Below are positions 1-12,419 of a stretch of 64,000 nt of DNA, piece after piece (within the stretch, counting starts at the first letter, position 1; every line of letters begins with the position of its first letter). A program made the translations under genes and the position numbers. The DNA lies in the NCBI RefSeq assembly GCF_028453695.1, contig NC_135778.1, positions 2,418,001 through 2,482,000 on the forward strand, written 5' to 3'. The DNA comes from Augochlora pura (lineage: Eukaryota > Arthropoda > Insecta > Hymenoptera > Halictidae). The notes beneath the pieces were generated by a model that saw only the letters and a list, made by a program, of their open reading frames with translations, made no database searches and was not told the origin of the DNA.

Positions 1-45
1 ACAGGATGTCCGAAAAATGTTTAACAATTTGGAACTGGATACCTG

Positions 46-246
46 AGGTCATTCCAAGCAACATTTTCCTTTACGAAAATCTTCTGCGAGCCTTCCTTAA
101 CGAGTTATTAACAAAAAAACATCGGCCAATGAGAGCCTCGCGTCAGTGAAACTCGTTTCTGATTGGTCACTGTTTTCCCTTAATAACGCCTTAACGACGC
201 CTCATGGAACATTTCTGTAAAGGAAAAAGTTGCTTGAAATGATCTT
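46..246. mobile_element. Hairpin-type inverted-repeat element (MITE-like)
   Basis: The left side reads GGTCATTCCAAGCAAC followed by TTTCCTTTACGAAAAT. The right side, read on the minus strand, gives GATCATTTCAAGCAAC followed by TTTCCTTTACAGAAAT. Complementarity runs inward through a CCAATSAGA motif and a GTTATTAA motif to a centre near AGTGAAACTCG, so the whole 200-bp unit is one imperfect palindrome. It has no coding capacity. A second, half-length copy lies at 17183-17285. The ends do not show TTAA, so it is distinct from the TTAA families. The transposon superfamily cannot be assigned from termini alone. Confidence 0.75.
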
Positions 247-399
247 AGGAACCAATCAATGATAAACTTTTTCCGCTAAAACCAACATTTAAAAATAAAT
301 AAAAATCCTGCTAAGATTCAAGATCTGACCGCTAAGTCTCGCGGATAGTCGAATCGAAACGGTGTAAACCATATCGCGCTATAAAACAAGTAGTCGCCG

Positions 400-955
400 T
401 GGCTATAGTTATGGGGAGAAACGGCCGATGTCCCATTTACCGGGAATAGCTGGCGTTGTTCACCTGCGCGACAGCCGAGTGCCAGCTAGCCGACAGACGG
501 ACGGACGGACGGACAGCGCGGGACAAACGGACGGACATTGCCGGCCGAGAAATATCGCGCGGCAGTCCGCCACGAAATCCGAGATGGCCGGGCATTCGTC
601 TTCCCTTTTGGCCGCGCGGATGGGTGTCGTTGTTGCCTTAAGTGCCCCCGGTGCGTCAGGTGGAAGAACCTCCGGTAACCGGGAATGGGGCGCAGAGACA
701 GAGAGAGGAGAGGAGAGGAGAGGAGAGGAGAGGAGAGAGCGACGACTCGCGCGCGCAGTGATTCATCGAGCGAATCTCTCTCCATTCGTCGTCGCACGTC
801 CCGCGGATAAATCTTCCCTGTTCGCGCAACGTCCGCGGCTACGAGCATTTTCTCCGGCCTCTTTGACGAGCGATACGAGGTCTTCCTTTCCGGGAAAGGG
901 GGGAGAGAGAGAAAGAGAGTGCTTGCGCGCTTGGTCAGTTGCGAATTAATTTTTT
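400..955. other. CpG-rich block, no gene recognised
   Basis: GC-rich DNA with a short GGAC tandem tract at about 499-514 and a GAGGA tract at about 703-737. The open frames here are rich in Arg, Ser and Gly and show no recognisable domain. It may be part of a promoter or 5' untranslated region, but no TATA box, initiator or splice pair stands out. Confidence 0.4.
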
Positions 956-1006
956 ATATCAAGCCGGTCAAAATAGAAAGAGAAAAAGAGAGATTGAGAG
1001 AGAAAA

Positions 1007-1053
<47 letters not shown>

Positions 1054-1115
1054 CAGTAAAATAGAGAAAGAAAGAGAGGAAGAGATTAATAGAGAGAGAG
1101 AGAGAGAAAGGGGAA
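956..1115. repeat. GA microsatellite tract
   Basis: Purine-only DNA with a near-pure AG run at about 1009-1052, flanked by interrupted GAAA and GAGA segments. A complementary CT run follows at about 1324-1353. Confidence 0.9.
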
Positions 1116-1419
1116 GAAAAGTCGTCTGCCGTCATCGGGAACCGGCACCGCGCAATCGAGGGCCCGATTCCTTATCCAGCGATCGGTGCCGGCGGATCTG
1201 TAATTAAGAATACGCGGTGGGAGGACGTCCCCAGAGGTGTTCGAGGATGCCAGGGCCGGGACCAGCCGGTGCAGAGAGCGACGACGCTGCCGCGAGCTTC
1301 GCAAGCATTCCGACACGTTCCCTCCTCTCTCTCTCTCTCTCTCTCTTTCTCTCTGTTTGTTGGTTAGGTGCGCCTCCGCGCAACGGCGACGCGACGCCCG
1401 CTGCTCGATTTTTAAAAAG

Positions 1420-2330
1420 CAGTGCGATACAACTTTATTCTCAAGTTGCATTGACCAACAATCGAAGATCTCTAGTAGAAGATCTCAATAGAAGATCTCA
1501 ACTCTATAAAAACTGTTCGATTTTTAAATAAATTATAAAAGAAATAAAACTCGCTTTTTAGAATAATTTGAAGTTTTTATGATATTTCTTAGGCTTAGAA
1601 GTATGCTAAGAAATATGGGCAAAAGACAGTGTTAAACGCGGCTATTTTCTATTAGTAAAAGCAACTACAACGAGACGATTATTCTGATTTTTAACGGGAG
1701 TATTGTTGCATTGTTTGTAATTTTTAACTGTGTAATATCCGTTTTTATTTTCTTTAATATCGCTGTTCAATTGTCAATTCTGAACTTGTTCTATTTTATC
1801 TGTCTTCGTAACCGAGAGCTCTGATCAATAAATACTAAGAAAATAATATTAATAATGATATTTCAAATTACAATAATTTATTGAAATAATGATGATTCCA
1901 ATTATATTAATTACTCAAATAATAATAATAATGATCACATTAACTGGGTACATGAATTCGTACGATCTCTTCAGTTTATCAAAATTAAAGAAACCGACCC
2001 GAATATTATACACCCCGACAATTCTACCATTAAACAATGAATAATAAATAATAACAACCGAATCCACTTACTAAAAACATTCAGAAAACAATATTTTCCC
2101 AAGCAACACATTGCCCAATCATTCCGCGGAGAACAATACGTCTCGAAATAAAAAAAGCTTGCGCACTTCAAGCACACCGACCTATTATTTCGCTCGATTC
2201 ATCATTTTCTATTATTTATTAATGATCGCGGGAATACACGTCACTCGCCGGTGGAGAAACAAGACCCAGAGCGAACTCATGTTTGTCGTCAGATCATAAT
2301 CGCCCACTCGAATCACTCGACCAACTCGCA
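1420..2330. other. AT-rich block, no gene seen
   Basis: AT-rich sequence. Three short AGAAGATCTC repeats occur at about 1465-1502, with simple AAT/ATA stretches at 1840-1940. No reading frame, RNA gene or mobile-element terminus could be supported. Confidence 0.5.
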
Positions 2331-2649
2331 GGTATCTCTCTCTCTTTCTCTTTCTGTCTCTCGCTTTCTTTCTCTTTCCGCCTCTCTATTGCCCCGGTCT
2401 CCAGAAAAACAGGCCGGGGTCTGTTTACCGTGGCGGAACACAGCGGCCGAAATCTATAAATGGCCGGGCGCGCACCGAGGGGAGCACCGCTGTCGCCGAT
2501 GGAGCACATACCCAGCGCGAGAGTCGCCGGGGTCAGATAAAGAGGAAGACCGCGCGCGGCGGGCCAATGCCGAAGAAGGAGTAGTGTCCGCGGATTACGA
2601 AACGATGGCGGATGCTCGGAAACTGGAGCCGCGTTATCAGCGAGGCTGC

Positions 2650-3005
2650 TGGTTTTGGGGGAACCGGGACGGAAGGAGCGAGAGAACGCGAGAGAAAAAC
2701 AGAGAAAGATGGAGGAGAGGAACAGAGAAAAATATAGAGAGAGGAACAGAGAAAAATAGAGAGCAAGCGAGAGAAACAGAGAAAAATAGAGAGAACGAGA
2801 GGAAAAGAAAAAGAGAGAAAGATAGAGAAGTCGAGAGGAAAAGAAAAAGAGAGAAACAGAGAAAAATAGAGAGAGAGCGAGAGGAAAAGAAAGAGAGGGA
2901 AACAGAGAAAAATAGAGAGAGATCGAAAGGAAAAGAAAAAGACAGAGGAACAGAGAAAGATAGAGAGATCGAGAGAAAGAGAGAGGCAGAGGGGAGGGCG
3001 AGGGA
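2650..3005. repeat. Purine-rich degenerate minisatellite
   Basis: Imperfect repeats of about 36-46 bp built from GAGAGGAAAAGAAA and ACAGAGAAAAATAGAGAG. The segment CGAGAGG recurs near 2796, 2832 and 2878, with a variant near 2923. Both strands give long open frames (Arg/Glu/Lys-rich on plus, Ser/Leu/Phe-rich on minus) because the purine/pyrimidine skew excludes stop codons. These frames are not evidence of a protein. Confidence 0.85.
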
Positions 3006-3009
3006 AGGA

Positions 3010-3715
3010 GAGATAGGGCAGCACACGAGGGGCCAATCACGACGACTCGTGGCGCCTTAATTGGTACTCGCACGCGTGGCTCGGGCTTAAGAGGCAGAGC
3101 AGCAGATGCATCCCAAGACGTTCACAACAGGAAATTCCTCCTCCCGCGCCGCTCTCCTCTCCCGGCATTCCACAGCCTCTACACACATATTTATGCGAGG
3201 CGTCCTTTCCTCCATATGACTTCTGGGATCCTTTCCCTCTTCTTGCTTCATCCCAACAGCTATAGCGGGCGCGCGCGCGCGCGCGTCCTCGCGGTAACGT
3301 CGGCATGCACAAATAGACACATCTCCGCTTCTTTCCGTTCGTTCGTTCGCGCCTGTTCCCACCGCGAGGCTTCCCGTGAATGGACCGACGCGCCGCGCAC
3401 CGGGGGCACCGATCGGGAAAAAGAAGGGCGTCAATGAGTCGGGAGTTGCGCGAGCGCGATTATCGTGCGCCGCGTCGTCGCGGAGACCTGGAAACAGACC
3501 GAGAGAGACCCGCACAGGCCCCCGAGGGGCTGTTTCCCTACGATTGCGCGCGTACCAACGCCCGCTGCTCGCTCTCGGCCCTGTCGCCGCCCGCCGCGAC
3601 GAACAATGCGCGCGCGATGATGGATGATCGATCCCTGATTACCCTTTTTAATCCACCCGTCGCCAAATTGCTTTTCGAAGCGACGAAACCGAGGAAGCCG
3701 TGATTACGGATAGGA
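3010..3715. other. CpG-rich block with CG dinucleotide run
   Basis: GC-rich stretch containing an alternating CG run at about 3268-3284. Overlapping frames on both strands have no recognisable domain. Similar CG runs occur near 10036, 13656, 51216 and 56626. Alternating CG favours left-handed DNA in principle, but no function can be read here. Confidence 0.4.
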
Positions 3716-3719
3716 GACG

Positions 3720-4425
3720 GCGCACCGATGACCTTATTATTTAGGTTAGGTTCGAGCGATTTAGTTTAGGGCAATTCTATTCGTAGCGTGAGATGAGGAT
3801 TGTTTAAGTCGCAAGGGTGGAACAATTCACCGCCTTCGTTGCACAATTTCCTTCATAATTAATTATAATTTATAATTAATTTATAATTTATAATTTATAA
3901 TTGAAAGGACGAAGACTTCCTTGGTTGTGAACGATTTCTGAGATGGAAAAAGACAGTCTATGTTTACTGTATAGTTACTGTTTACTTTGTTAACTGTTTA
4001 AACATTCGCGTGAAATACGTTTTAAATATTGGCTTTGAATATGAGATATATTTCTTTAAGAAAAAGAAGTGTTTACTAGGGTGGCAACTTTATCACTCAT
4101 TTTTATGTTTAATATTATGACAGTATAATTATACGATTACTGCAATAATAATAATAATAATAATAGTAGTATATTAAGAATTTTTGTATATATTTGCAAG
4201 TATACAATAACAAGATTAATAATGAAAAAAACACACAAATTTCTCATTTCTTTCCAATAAACTCCTTGATTCTCATTTGAAAACCAACATCAATTCAATT
4301 AAAATTAATTCCTAAAATTAAACCATTTCACTTTCGAAAATATATTTTATTCTATAAAAAAAATGTCTATTATTCCATCGAAATAAAATTGAAAACTTGA
4401 ATCGTACAACACCTTCACATGGATC
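3720..4425. other. AT-rich block with simple repeats
   Basis: Contains a GGTTAGGTT string near 3742, a TTATAATTTATAA palindromic tract at about 3858-3902, and an AAT trinucleotide run at about 4143-4165. No gene seen. Confidence 0.5.
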
Positions 4426-4677
4426 TTAACCCTTCGCAGTCAACGCCATTTTAACTGGAAAAATCAAAATATTTTTCCAGATATTACAGCGTCCTCGTTC
4501 GATGCAATTCAGTGCATCTTATACATTATAGAATTGAATTTTGTGACCTATACAACAGTTAACAGCATTTAACAATTTTTTCGAATGCGAGAAAATTCGA
4601 TGAAAATTATTTTGAAACGTGGCGCGACGATTTTTAGCGGCGTCCCTTAGAGTCGCCACTCGACCGCAAAGGGTTAA
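4426..4677 (+). mobile_element. TTAA-family A element, variant A2, full length
   Basis: Flanked by TTAA on both sides. The left end is CCCTTCGCAGTC and the right end is GACCGCAAAGGG, imperfect inverted repeats. The interior shares GCCATTTTAACTGG with other family A copies but diverges in the middle, matching 54110-54343 better than the main group. TTAA target duplication with ends starting CCC is the signature of piggyBac-type transposons. At 252 bp with no transposase it must be non-autonomous. Confidence 0.85.
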
Positions 4678-4797
4678 TTTAATCCGGATAATATCGCTTA
4701 AAAAAGTCTAACAATTGATTTAAAAAATTTGAATAAATAATCACTTCGATCCAGGTGTAAGCATCGAAAATGTCCGCGCGAACGTTTCTGGATTATC

Positions 4798-5230
4798 ATG
4801 CCGCGATTAGCGTCGTCCGCCGCGAAGGGGGACCGAGAAGAGAGGCGATCGAGAAAGCGGCGGCGGCAGCGGCCGTCGCCGTGCAGGCGGGCCACAGGGA
4901 GAGGTTCGATGAATGAACCGGAGAAAAATGTCAATGAGCGGAATTATTGTTGCACGACGTATAGTTGGCGCATGCGCCCCGCTAGCGTTGCACCGTGCCA
5001 CACGTGTGAAACCGGGAAAGAGAGCGACGACGACGACGACGGCGAGCGAGAGAGAGAGAGAGAGAGAGAGAGACGAGTGGGAGGGAGAGAGAGAGGGCCG
5101 CCCGGTGCATTACAGGCTGCGAATTAATGCGAGCCGTAGCTGTAAACGCGTGCGGTTATTGTTACGTCAATACTCGCGGGCGTGGACGCGCTCTCGCCGG
5201 ATTTGCATTCTACATGCAGGCAAAAAATAA
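4798..5230. other. CpG-rich block with CGA and GA microsatellites
   Basis: Contains a GAC/CGA trinucleotide run at about 5023-5043 followed by a GA run at about 5046-5072. No gene product is recognised in any frame. Confidence 0.4.
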
Positions 5231-5689
5231 ATAACGCCCCAGACGTATACCCCCACCGTAGTCTACCGTTACCGAGGTGTATACAACGTTTCTATGGCGA
5301 ACGTATTAAATTGAACGTCGATTTATAATTCTCGATAAAATTCCATGCGATCGTGATAAAATTGCAATTGCAAAGGGCGTATTTATTTCTCCTATTCGTT
5401 TTTAATAAGTTTAAGTTCTCCGTATTCTTGGTTGCAGTAAGATTATTTTTAACGCAGGATTTTTATCGCGAACATATTAATTTTATATATTTAATATGTT
5501 TAATTTAATTGAATTTCATATATTAAATTATTAATTAATAAATAGTTAATTTTATATATTATTATAGCGCAAGAGGTTGAAGTTTCTTAACTCTTCTCCA
5601 CGAATAAATATGTCTATAAAATATTCAAATATATGCTCTGATTTATAAGAGAAGCACAGTTTTTATTTAACGCTCAGAACGATCTTCCT

Positions 5690-5925
5690 TTAACACGTTC
5701 CTTGCCGAGAATCGACCATTAAAATCTCCACATAGTTAAAGCAATTTAATTAATTGAAGCGAAAAACTGGAACATTAATATTTATCGTAAGGGGTGGCAA
5801 TAGAACTCTTCGAAACATTCTACTAAAAAAAACTTTGTTCAAATATATTACAACAAAAATGAATTTTCAAGATTGTTCAGAAATTAGTGTCAGAAATTTG
5901 GGTGACGCGGCGCTCAACGTGATAA
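5690..5925. mobile_element. TTAA-family C element
   Basis: The left end reads TTAACACGTTCCTTGCCG. The right end, GGCGCTCAACGTGATAA, is its imperfect inverted complement with one terminal TTAA mutated to ATAA. The right subterminal region (TTAGTGTCAGAAAT then GGGTGACGCGG) matches the minus strand of the piece at 12961, which establishes a family. It has no coding capacity and is probably a piggyBac-like non-autonomous element by its TTAA flank. Confidence 0.7.
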
Positions 5926-5979
5926 AGGAGGACCCACGATATACGAATTTTCAGCGCGACGCCTCATAGACTGAAAGAG

Positions 5980-7700
5980 AGTAATGGCGGACAGAGTATC
6001 GGAAAGGGTAATTCGTATACCTAAAGGGTTAATCAACGATTCCGTCGATTCGAATCGAAACGATTCCAACAGCCTTCGAAAATCCGCGAATAATCGAGCG
6101 CACGAAAAAGCGGCCGTATTTCGGCCGTATTTCCGACCGAGCAAACGGGCTGCGCGGCGCGCGTCGTTTCAACGATTCGCGCGACGGATCGACGGACCAA
6201 CGATAAGTGACTCCCCGTCCGTGGTAGGCAGACGGCGGTGGCCGCGAGTAGTGTGAGTGGTTACTACGCACTACGGGCGGCGACGTCGTCGGCGGCGGCG
6301 GCGGTGGCTACGTTCACGGTCCGCATGAATGTAGCGTCGCGTCGCGACGTACGTCGACGCGCACGTTTGCCGGCCGTGCATTCATAAAGTGGCGGACACG
6401 TAGCGCGCGCGTGCGCAGCCTGTCGCCTTCTTCGTTGGCACTCCTTCCTCTTTTCTCGCCGCTGCCGCCACCCTTCCTGCGACTAACACGGCCTCGCCAC
6501 CCCGCTCGCTAGCTCGCTCGCGCGCGCCCGTCCACCCGTATCCTGTGCTTTTTAGCATCCGCTAACTAGCGCCGTCGCGGCCGTCGACGCAGCGACACGC
6601 CGCTCTCTCTCTCTCTCTCTCTCGCCATTCAGGCTCTCGCGCGTCAGGATTTCCTGAATCGTCGCGACGATATTTATTATTTTTTATTTAATATTTTTCG
6701 GAGATGAAGAAATTGCAAAAGCGTCGAGATAGAGACAGAGATAGAGAGAGAGAGAGATATAGATATAAAGATAGAGAGATAGAGATAGATGGATGAAGAG
6801 AGAAAGAGAGGAGAGGGAGAAGGCCGCTCTGGAAGACGGTCGCGGGAGGCAGCCGCGTGTCTCCGGCGACGAACTTGCGCGGGGTCAACGGAACCACCGG
6901 AAGTCGTCGGTGCCCAGGGTCGTCGCCGATTCTCAAATTGGTGGCCGCTCGCCGGCAGAGAGAGAACCCCCGTCTCGTCGCCCCGCATCGCCCGCGACTC
7001 TTTCTCCTTCCTTCTAGCTAGCTGCTGTTCTCGCTTCGTCCTCCTCGAGGGAGAGCCCCTCTTTGCAGCGTGACGCGAGCCGAGCGTTGCCGCCGCCGCT
7101 CTCTCTCTCTCTCTCTTTCTCTGTAAACAGGCCACGTAATCCCCTACACCCACTTTTTCCTCCCGTCTAAATCTGTCTCATCGAAATGCGTCCGACGACG
7201 AACGGAAACCCCCGGCCGTTAATTTGTCTCCTTCTTGAGCAGCGGGTGAATTCGCTCGCCGTGGAACGCCGGGATTTTCGGGGATCCTGGGGGTTTATAG
7301 AAAGAGAGAGTTAGAGAGAGAGAGAGTTAGAGAGGGAGATGGTGTATGCAGGAGAGGCGGAGGAAGTCGGGTGAACGGTCGACCGGGTTCGAGAAAAGGG
7401 GATCGACGGACAGGACGGACGTAAAGTTTGAGAAGCCGTCGGGGCGTTGTTGTCAGAGACGCGCGGCGGCTGGTGAATGACTCGACTCGCCTCGGCTCGG
7501 CTCGGCTCGGCTACGGCTACGCTGCTCTTGCTGGCCTCTCTATGCCTTCTAGCCAGCACGCGAGCCGGACGCTACGAACCGTACATACTACTAGACGCGT
7601 TTATAGGAAAGCCGAGTGTTCGGTGAAGCAAACATTACTTGGTTCATTATTGCGTCAGGCGGAGCCGGTGCTGATCATTCAGAGTCATCAATGGTTCACC
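5980..7700. other. Long CpG-rich block, possible promoter region
   Basis: About 1.7 kb of CpG-rich sequence with CGG-type runs near 6290, a CT run at about 6602-6622, interrupted GATA/GA repeats at about 6725-6820, a second CT run near 7100-7120 and a CGGCT pentamer run at 7489-7523. High CpG in an insect that methylates gene bodies usually marks promoter or intergenic DNA. No exon is identified. Confidence 0.35.
7489..7523. repeat. CTCGG pentanucleotide microsatellite
   Basis: Tandem CTCGG/CGGCT units inside a CpG-rich block. A matching tract occurs at 11355-11382. Related five-base repeats (CTCGA near 10105 and 21335; GGCGA at 32579-32612) show that GC-rich pentamers recur in this genome. 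Confidence 0.85.
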
Positions 7701-7876
7701 TTCATCAATGGTTGAAATACGCTCGACGAAATAATCGTATTTTAAATATTCACGTTTCATATTTAATTTATTGTTATTGTTGTTTACTGTATTGAAATAT
7801 ATAAGTGAATAAGCATCGGACATCTTAGAGACGTCAATTTTTGGTCTGGACACGTTGCGCCCTAAAATGAACTTCG

Positions 7877-8025
7877 TTAACCCTTTGCACTCGAGTGGAA
7901 ACACTGAGGCACCATTAAATATTGTTGCAGCACGTTCCAGAATAATTTTTATACTATGAAAAATTATTAAACTATCAAAAATGATTAAAAGTGCGACTGC
8001 TGTTGTATGAGTTATAAAATCGGTG
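7877..8025 (-). mobile_element. TTAA-family A fragment
   Basis: Begins with TTAA and CCCTTTGCACTCGAGTGG, the end that in complete copies lies next to the GAGGCACCA motif, so this copy is inverted relative to 29829. The TTTTTATACTATGAAAAATTA region matches the copy at 50575-50832. The far end is lost near 8025, leaving roughly 150 bp. Confidence 0.7.
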
Positions 8026-8139
8026 GTACACGTCCCGCGTACCCCATAGAAACATATGGAATTCGAAGAATGTTATATTTCAAAAATATTAGAAACAAAT
8101 CAACGCCACATCACGTATTATTTTCCCCATAACGTAACA

Positions 8140-8671
8140 ATAACATGCCTCTACCTTCCACGCTGACTTCTAAAAAACAACATGACCCATTCTATCCCGT
8201 CATTTCAATATTTCACACGAAACCACGATATACCTCTTGCATCTCGTTCACTCTGAGACATCACGCAGTTCGCGGTCTCTGCCTCAGGGAAAGGATCCCG
8301 AAGCCTGTGTATAGGTATAGGACGGATCGAGCGAGCGCTGTCGTGCGTAGGGTGGCCGCGTGAGTGACGTCAGTGGGACTCGCACACGCGGCCGCGAGGT
8401 GCTCGCACTCTCGTACGTGCACGCACGCGTGTGGTGTGTGGAGTCGGGAGCCGGGACGACGGCGTAAGTCGCGTGTGACGTTCGCTTGTATCTTTTGTGC
8501 GTGGCCAGGACGGAGGGAAGGGGAGGGGGAGAAGCAGAAGGGTGTCGGCGGGGCGATGACGGTGCCCCGGTGGCGCGGCGGTGTGTACGTTCTAGCCGTA
8601 CGCGCAGGCTAATGTCGCGCGAACCGGACAGAGAGGAGGCGAACGAGAGAGAAAGAGAGAGAGAGAGAAAG

Positions 8672-8719
<48 letters not shown>

Positions 8720-10150
8720 CGCCGCGCGGCCATGTGTAGGACCGGAAGTATGAGTATCCGGCCAGACTCGTGTGGGCTTCTCTACGCGCCACGGTACTCT
8801 CCTTGCCTCTCTCTCTAGCTCGCCCCGACCCTCCCTTCTTTCTTTCTTTCGCTCGCTTAGCCTCGCTTTTGTACCTCGTCTCGCAAACGCCCGAGCAAGA
8901 CCGACCGCCCCTCGCGCGTCTCCTCCGTCCGCGCGCGCTCCTAGCCGCGCGACTTACTACGAGAGCGCCGCGCCAAGGGATAGAAATAGCTTTCGTAACA
9001 ACACTGGCTACACCAGCTATAGCACTAATATCGGCCCGCGATGCCCATCGATCATCCTCTTTCGCGGATTTTCAGAAATCCGCTTCTCCCGCGCGACCCT
9101 CCTTACTCGGACGTAAGAACCCCGGGGTGATCGCGGTTCAACTTACGCCACTGAGGCGTTCGACCATGTCATTCTCCCGAGTTCTTAGAGTACGATCCAG
9201 CGTCGTAGGGTCCTGCGCGCGATTCCAGCGTTTTCGCAACGGGGTGGGGATAACGAAGCGCTGCTAAGTGGCAGAGCGGAAGGCCAGGCTGCGTCGCGAA
9301 ACGCGTCGAGTCGCGCCGAACCCGACGGCACCAGATCCTACACTCCCGGCCGTTCGCGTGATCGGCGAATGCGACGCAAACTGTTCAGACGATTTATCCA
9401 TTAGGAGAAGTCGGCGACGGTGCAACGACCGAACACGTCCGTGTCCGCGTTTATTCGCGTCGAGAGAAGCTTAAAATCTCCTATTTGCCTCCGATAAAAT
9501 AGCGAAGAATTGAAAAGGTATAGTTTAACGACTCGGCGTAAACGGTAAGGACGCTGTACTCGAAAAACGACTTCTTCGGCCTGGCGCTCTCCCAGCGAGT
9601 CTGCTCCCTCCCCTCCGATCCCGGCGGACTTCTTTCCGCCGCGCGGCGACGGACGCGGGAACGTGTGCGAGTGTTTATAAATACGACGATAAAGACGCGA
9701 TCGGCTGGCGCCACGGTAAACAAACACGCGGATCCGGTGCGGTGTGTCGCGACCCAGTTTTGAAATCGTAGCCGGATCCCACTCGAGATACCATCTCTCT
9801 CGAGGCTACACCCGGGGCCCGCGTAATCTCTAATGAACGCACGCTCGCGAGCTGTTATCGAGTCGATTTCTAATCGGGCCGCGGGATCCGGAGACCGTAC
9901 GATTACGTACGGATCGATCCCGGCCGGCCCGGCCCGATGGCGCCTCGCCGCGAATGAATGGATCTCGTGCCGGCCGGACGTTAGGCGGACTTGTTCGCGT
10001 GTTAGAGCGCGGCTCGCACACCTCCCTACTCCGCGCGCGCGCGCGCGCGAGCGGGGCCGTCAATGACGGCGGTCGAAGCGGGATCGGCGCAGTTGGCGCG
10101 GCTCGACTCGACTCGCCTCGCGGCGCACTGTGATTCGATCTTACGGACGG
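8140..10150. other. Long CpG-rich block, no exon proven
   Basis: Two kilobases of CpG-rich DNA including a purine tract at 8643-8718, pyrimidine stretches at 8800-8860, a CG run at about 10036-10050 and a CTCGA run near 10100-10125. The longest plus-strand frame (about 8770-9267) has a composition expected from GC-rich non-coding DNA and no domain. A promoter or 5' untranslated role is possible. Confidence 0.35.
8643..8718. repeat. GA microsatellite
   Basis: Almost pure GA repeat with occasional AAA or GCGA interruptions. Confidence 0.95.
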
Positions 10151-10214
10151 CTTGGAATAAAAATTATATCTTTTAAACTATTCCATTTTCGAACGAAGTA
10201 TCTTAGAGATTTTT

Positions 10215-10284
10215 TTAACCCTCTTAGTACCGAACAAGGATATATCGTTGTTGGCTAACGTTGAAAAGATTCGTTGGAGTTTTC
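10215..10284 (+). mobile_element. TTAA-family B end fragment
   Basis: Starts TTAACCCTCTTAGTACCG and continues with the dyad-like GATATATCG and GTTGTTGGCTAAC. This matches the left end of the full element at 34931. The right end is absent. It is followed directly by another TTAACCCC end at 10285. Confidence 0.55.
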
Positions 10285-10340
10285 TTAACCCCTTGCACTG
10301 CGACTCTACTCTTTTCGTTGTAGGTTATTCGGTGGTTGGT
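10285..10340. mobile_element. TTAA-type terminus, probably family A, truncated
   Basis: TTAACCCCTTGCACTGCGAC resembles the end of family A copies in the orientation of 23132. Only the terminal part can be aligned by eye, so length and family are uncertain. Confidence 0.4.
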
Positions 10341-11290
10341 AGGATAAGTACAGTTTTCTTGGTAATTGTCCTAAAATTATCCTAAAGCGTGCGAAATTTA
10401 CGAATATGTTGCTACAAGCATTTTGACATAAATCGTAGACGAAGTATATTTATTATAAGAGATAAAATTGTCATTTCCTTGTGACGTGTATACACTCCGT
10501 ACGCAAGGTAACAGGTTAATGTTGGGATTTACCGCGTGCGTCCGCGAACGTTCTAGAAGGACGTGTTTTGTTTACGCGCTGCTCTGCGGGCAACGGCCAA
10601 AATCGAGCTCAGTGCAAAGCGAGCGATACAGCGGAACGGACGGCGAGAACAGCGAGCGTTGATCAGCGTATTTTGTTTTCCAGTATCGTGTGTGCGAGTG
10701 TGTCGAGAAAGCGAGAACTATTTTCTAATAAGCGAAGCATCATAGCCTGTATTCTACCTGCGTCTAACAACCGATAGGTTACATTCAATATATTCCCACA
10801 TATATGCAGATGCGACGCGTAAAATACTGTTATGTGACGTAAGCTCATTCTATATGAATATGTAAGACGTATTTCAAGATAATGCGTAAAGAAATATGTA
10901 ATAATACATGATTGTTTAACACATATTTGAATATAATACAGGGACGAAATATTTCAATATAATAGTTTAGAAAATAACATTCTTTTCTAGGCACTGAGAA
11001 TTACTTTCTCAGTTCTTTTTCGAAACGTTTAATCTTTCTACTCGAGAGTCGCCATATTGACGTCATTAGAACTGTCTAACTTTACTCCAGTCATTCGAAC
11101 AAACCGATTTACTTATGCACATGACAGACTCGAGACAAATTGACTGTATTTACTATTATTTAAGACTTCGGTGCATGATGTAATTCTACGAAGAAACTGT
11201 CGCTAAGATTTCAAAAAACCTTCTAGGGTCAACAAATCTTCTAGATTACGATTAAATATCAAAGTGAGTCGAAGCATTGATTTTTCGATT
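10340..11290. other. AT-rich block, nothing specific seen
   Basis: Mixed AT-rich sequence with short unrelated open frames. No repeats, RNA gene or exon could be supported. Confidence 0.4.
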
Positions 11291-11299
11291 TTTCCTGAT

Positions 11300-12300
11300 T
11301 GTTCGAACGACTGTGCGTCATGTCGCGGCGTGTCGCGGCGTGTCGCGGCGCAGCTCGTCTCGGCTCGGCTCGGCTCGGCTCGGGAGGAAACGAGACACCG
11401 CTTGGCCCGTATACGCGCGAACCGACTCCGTTCAGGGTGAATCGATCGACCGGCGAAGAGAGAGAGAGAGAGAGCGAGAGCGAGAGAGGCTCGTGTCTAC
11501 GTAGGCGGTGGCCACCTTCTTCCAGGAAACCGAGCGAGCGGCGTTCGAAATAACACGTGGAGAGCCCGGCGGCCGGCGGCGAGCCGAATCTGGCGACAGG
11601 GTCGATCGCGCGGCCCGATTAATCCCGTGGCGAGCGCGCGGGACGTGGGAAAAAAATTGGTCGAGGAAGCGGTTGCGTTCTCCTCGTTCCTGGAACGCGG
11701 TGGCGACGACGGCGAGGGGGTTGCGACCGCCCCGGGGGGGAAAAATCTATTCCAATATTCGATCGCATAGATAAATAAATACATACTTGAGCATTCGAGC
11801 GGACGGGGCGGCGACCGTCTCGTCGGCCCGCGACCCCATCGGCGCGCGAGCAACCGTGTGTCCGGTCGTGGCACCGATCTAGAATATCCCCCATTCAAGA
11901 ATCTAATTTAATATTGAAGAATTCCGACGTGCCCGCGACGAGGCGTCGATCTTTGAGGCGCCGCCGTTTAAGATGCATTATGCTGGCAGACGGTCGACAA
12001 TGGCTCTGGGAAACGGTGAACCGAGAACCCCGGCAGAGAGACGGAGAGACAGGCAGAAAGACAGACAGACAGAGAGACGGATAGACAGAGAAAGAGAGAG
12101 TAGGAGAGTGGATAAATGCACGGCTGCCCGGACGACGAAGAAAAGAGACACGGAACCGAAGAAAAGATGCCGTGAGGGGCGAGAGAGCCGGGGATGCTCC
12201 CGACGCCGGGAGAGCGCGAGAGAAAATTGAGCCGCGGGGGGAGGGGGCTGAAGAGAGGAGTCCGAGGGCAGACGGAACTAGTCCCAGACCCGATATGATA
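11300..12300. other. CpG-rich block with pentamer and GA repeats
   Basis: Contains a three-copy GTGTCGCGGC repeat at about 11317-11350, a CGGCT pentamer run at 11355-11382, GA runs at 11456-11490 and a purine-rich AGACAGACAG tract near 12035-12100. No coding gene is recognised. Confidence 0.4.
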
Positions 12301-12419
12301 ATTGAGTATGGAGAACGATGTGAACGTAGCACCTTGTAGGACTCGGTGTGGCCATTGTGGCCTCCCACTGTCGGGACCACCTCGAGAACGCATCGACTTT
12401 GTACGTGAAAACATCAAAG

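Noticed and set aside
2251..3073. Long open frames on both strands (269 and 259 codons)
   Set aside because: They coincide with a purine-only minisatellite; lack of stops on both strands reflects composition, and the peptides are Arg/Glu/Lys or Ser/Leu repeats.
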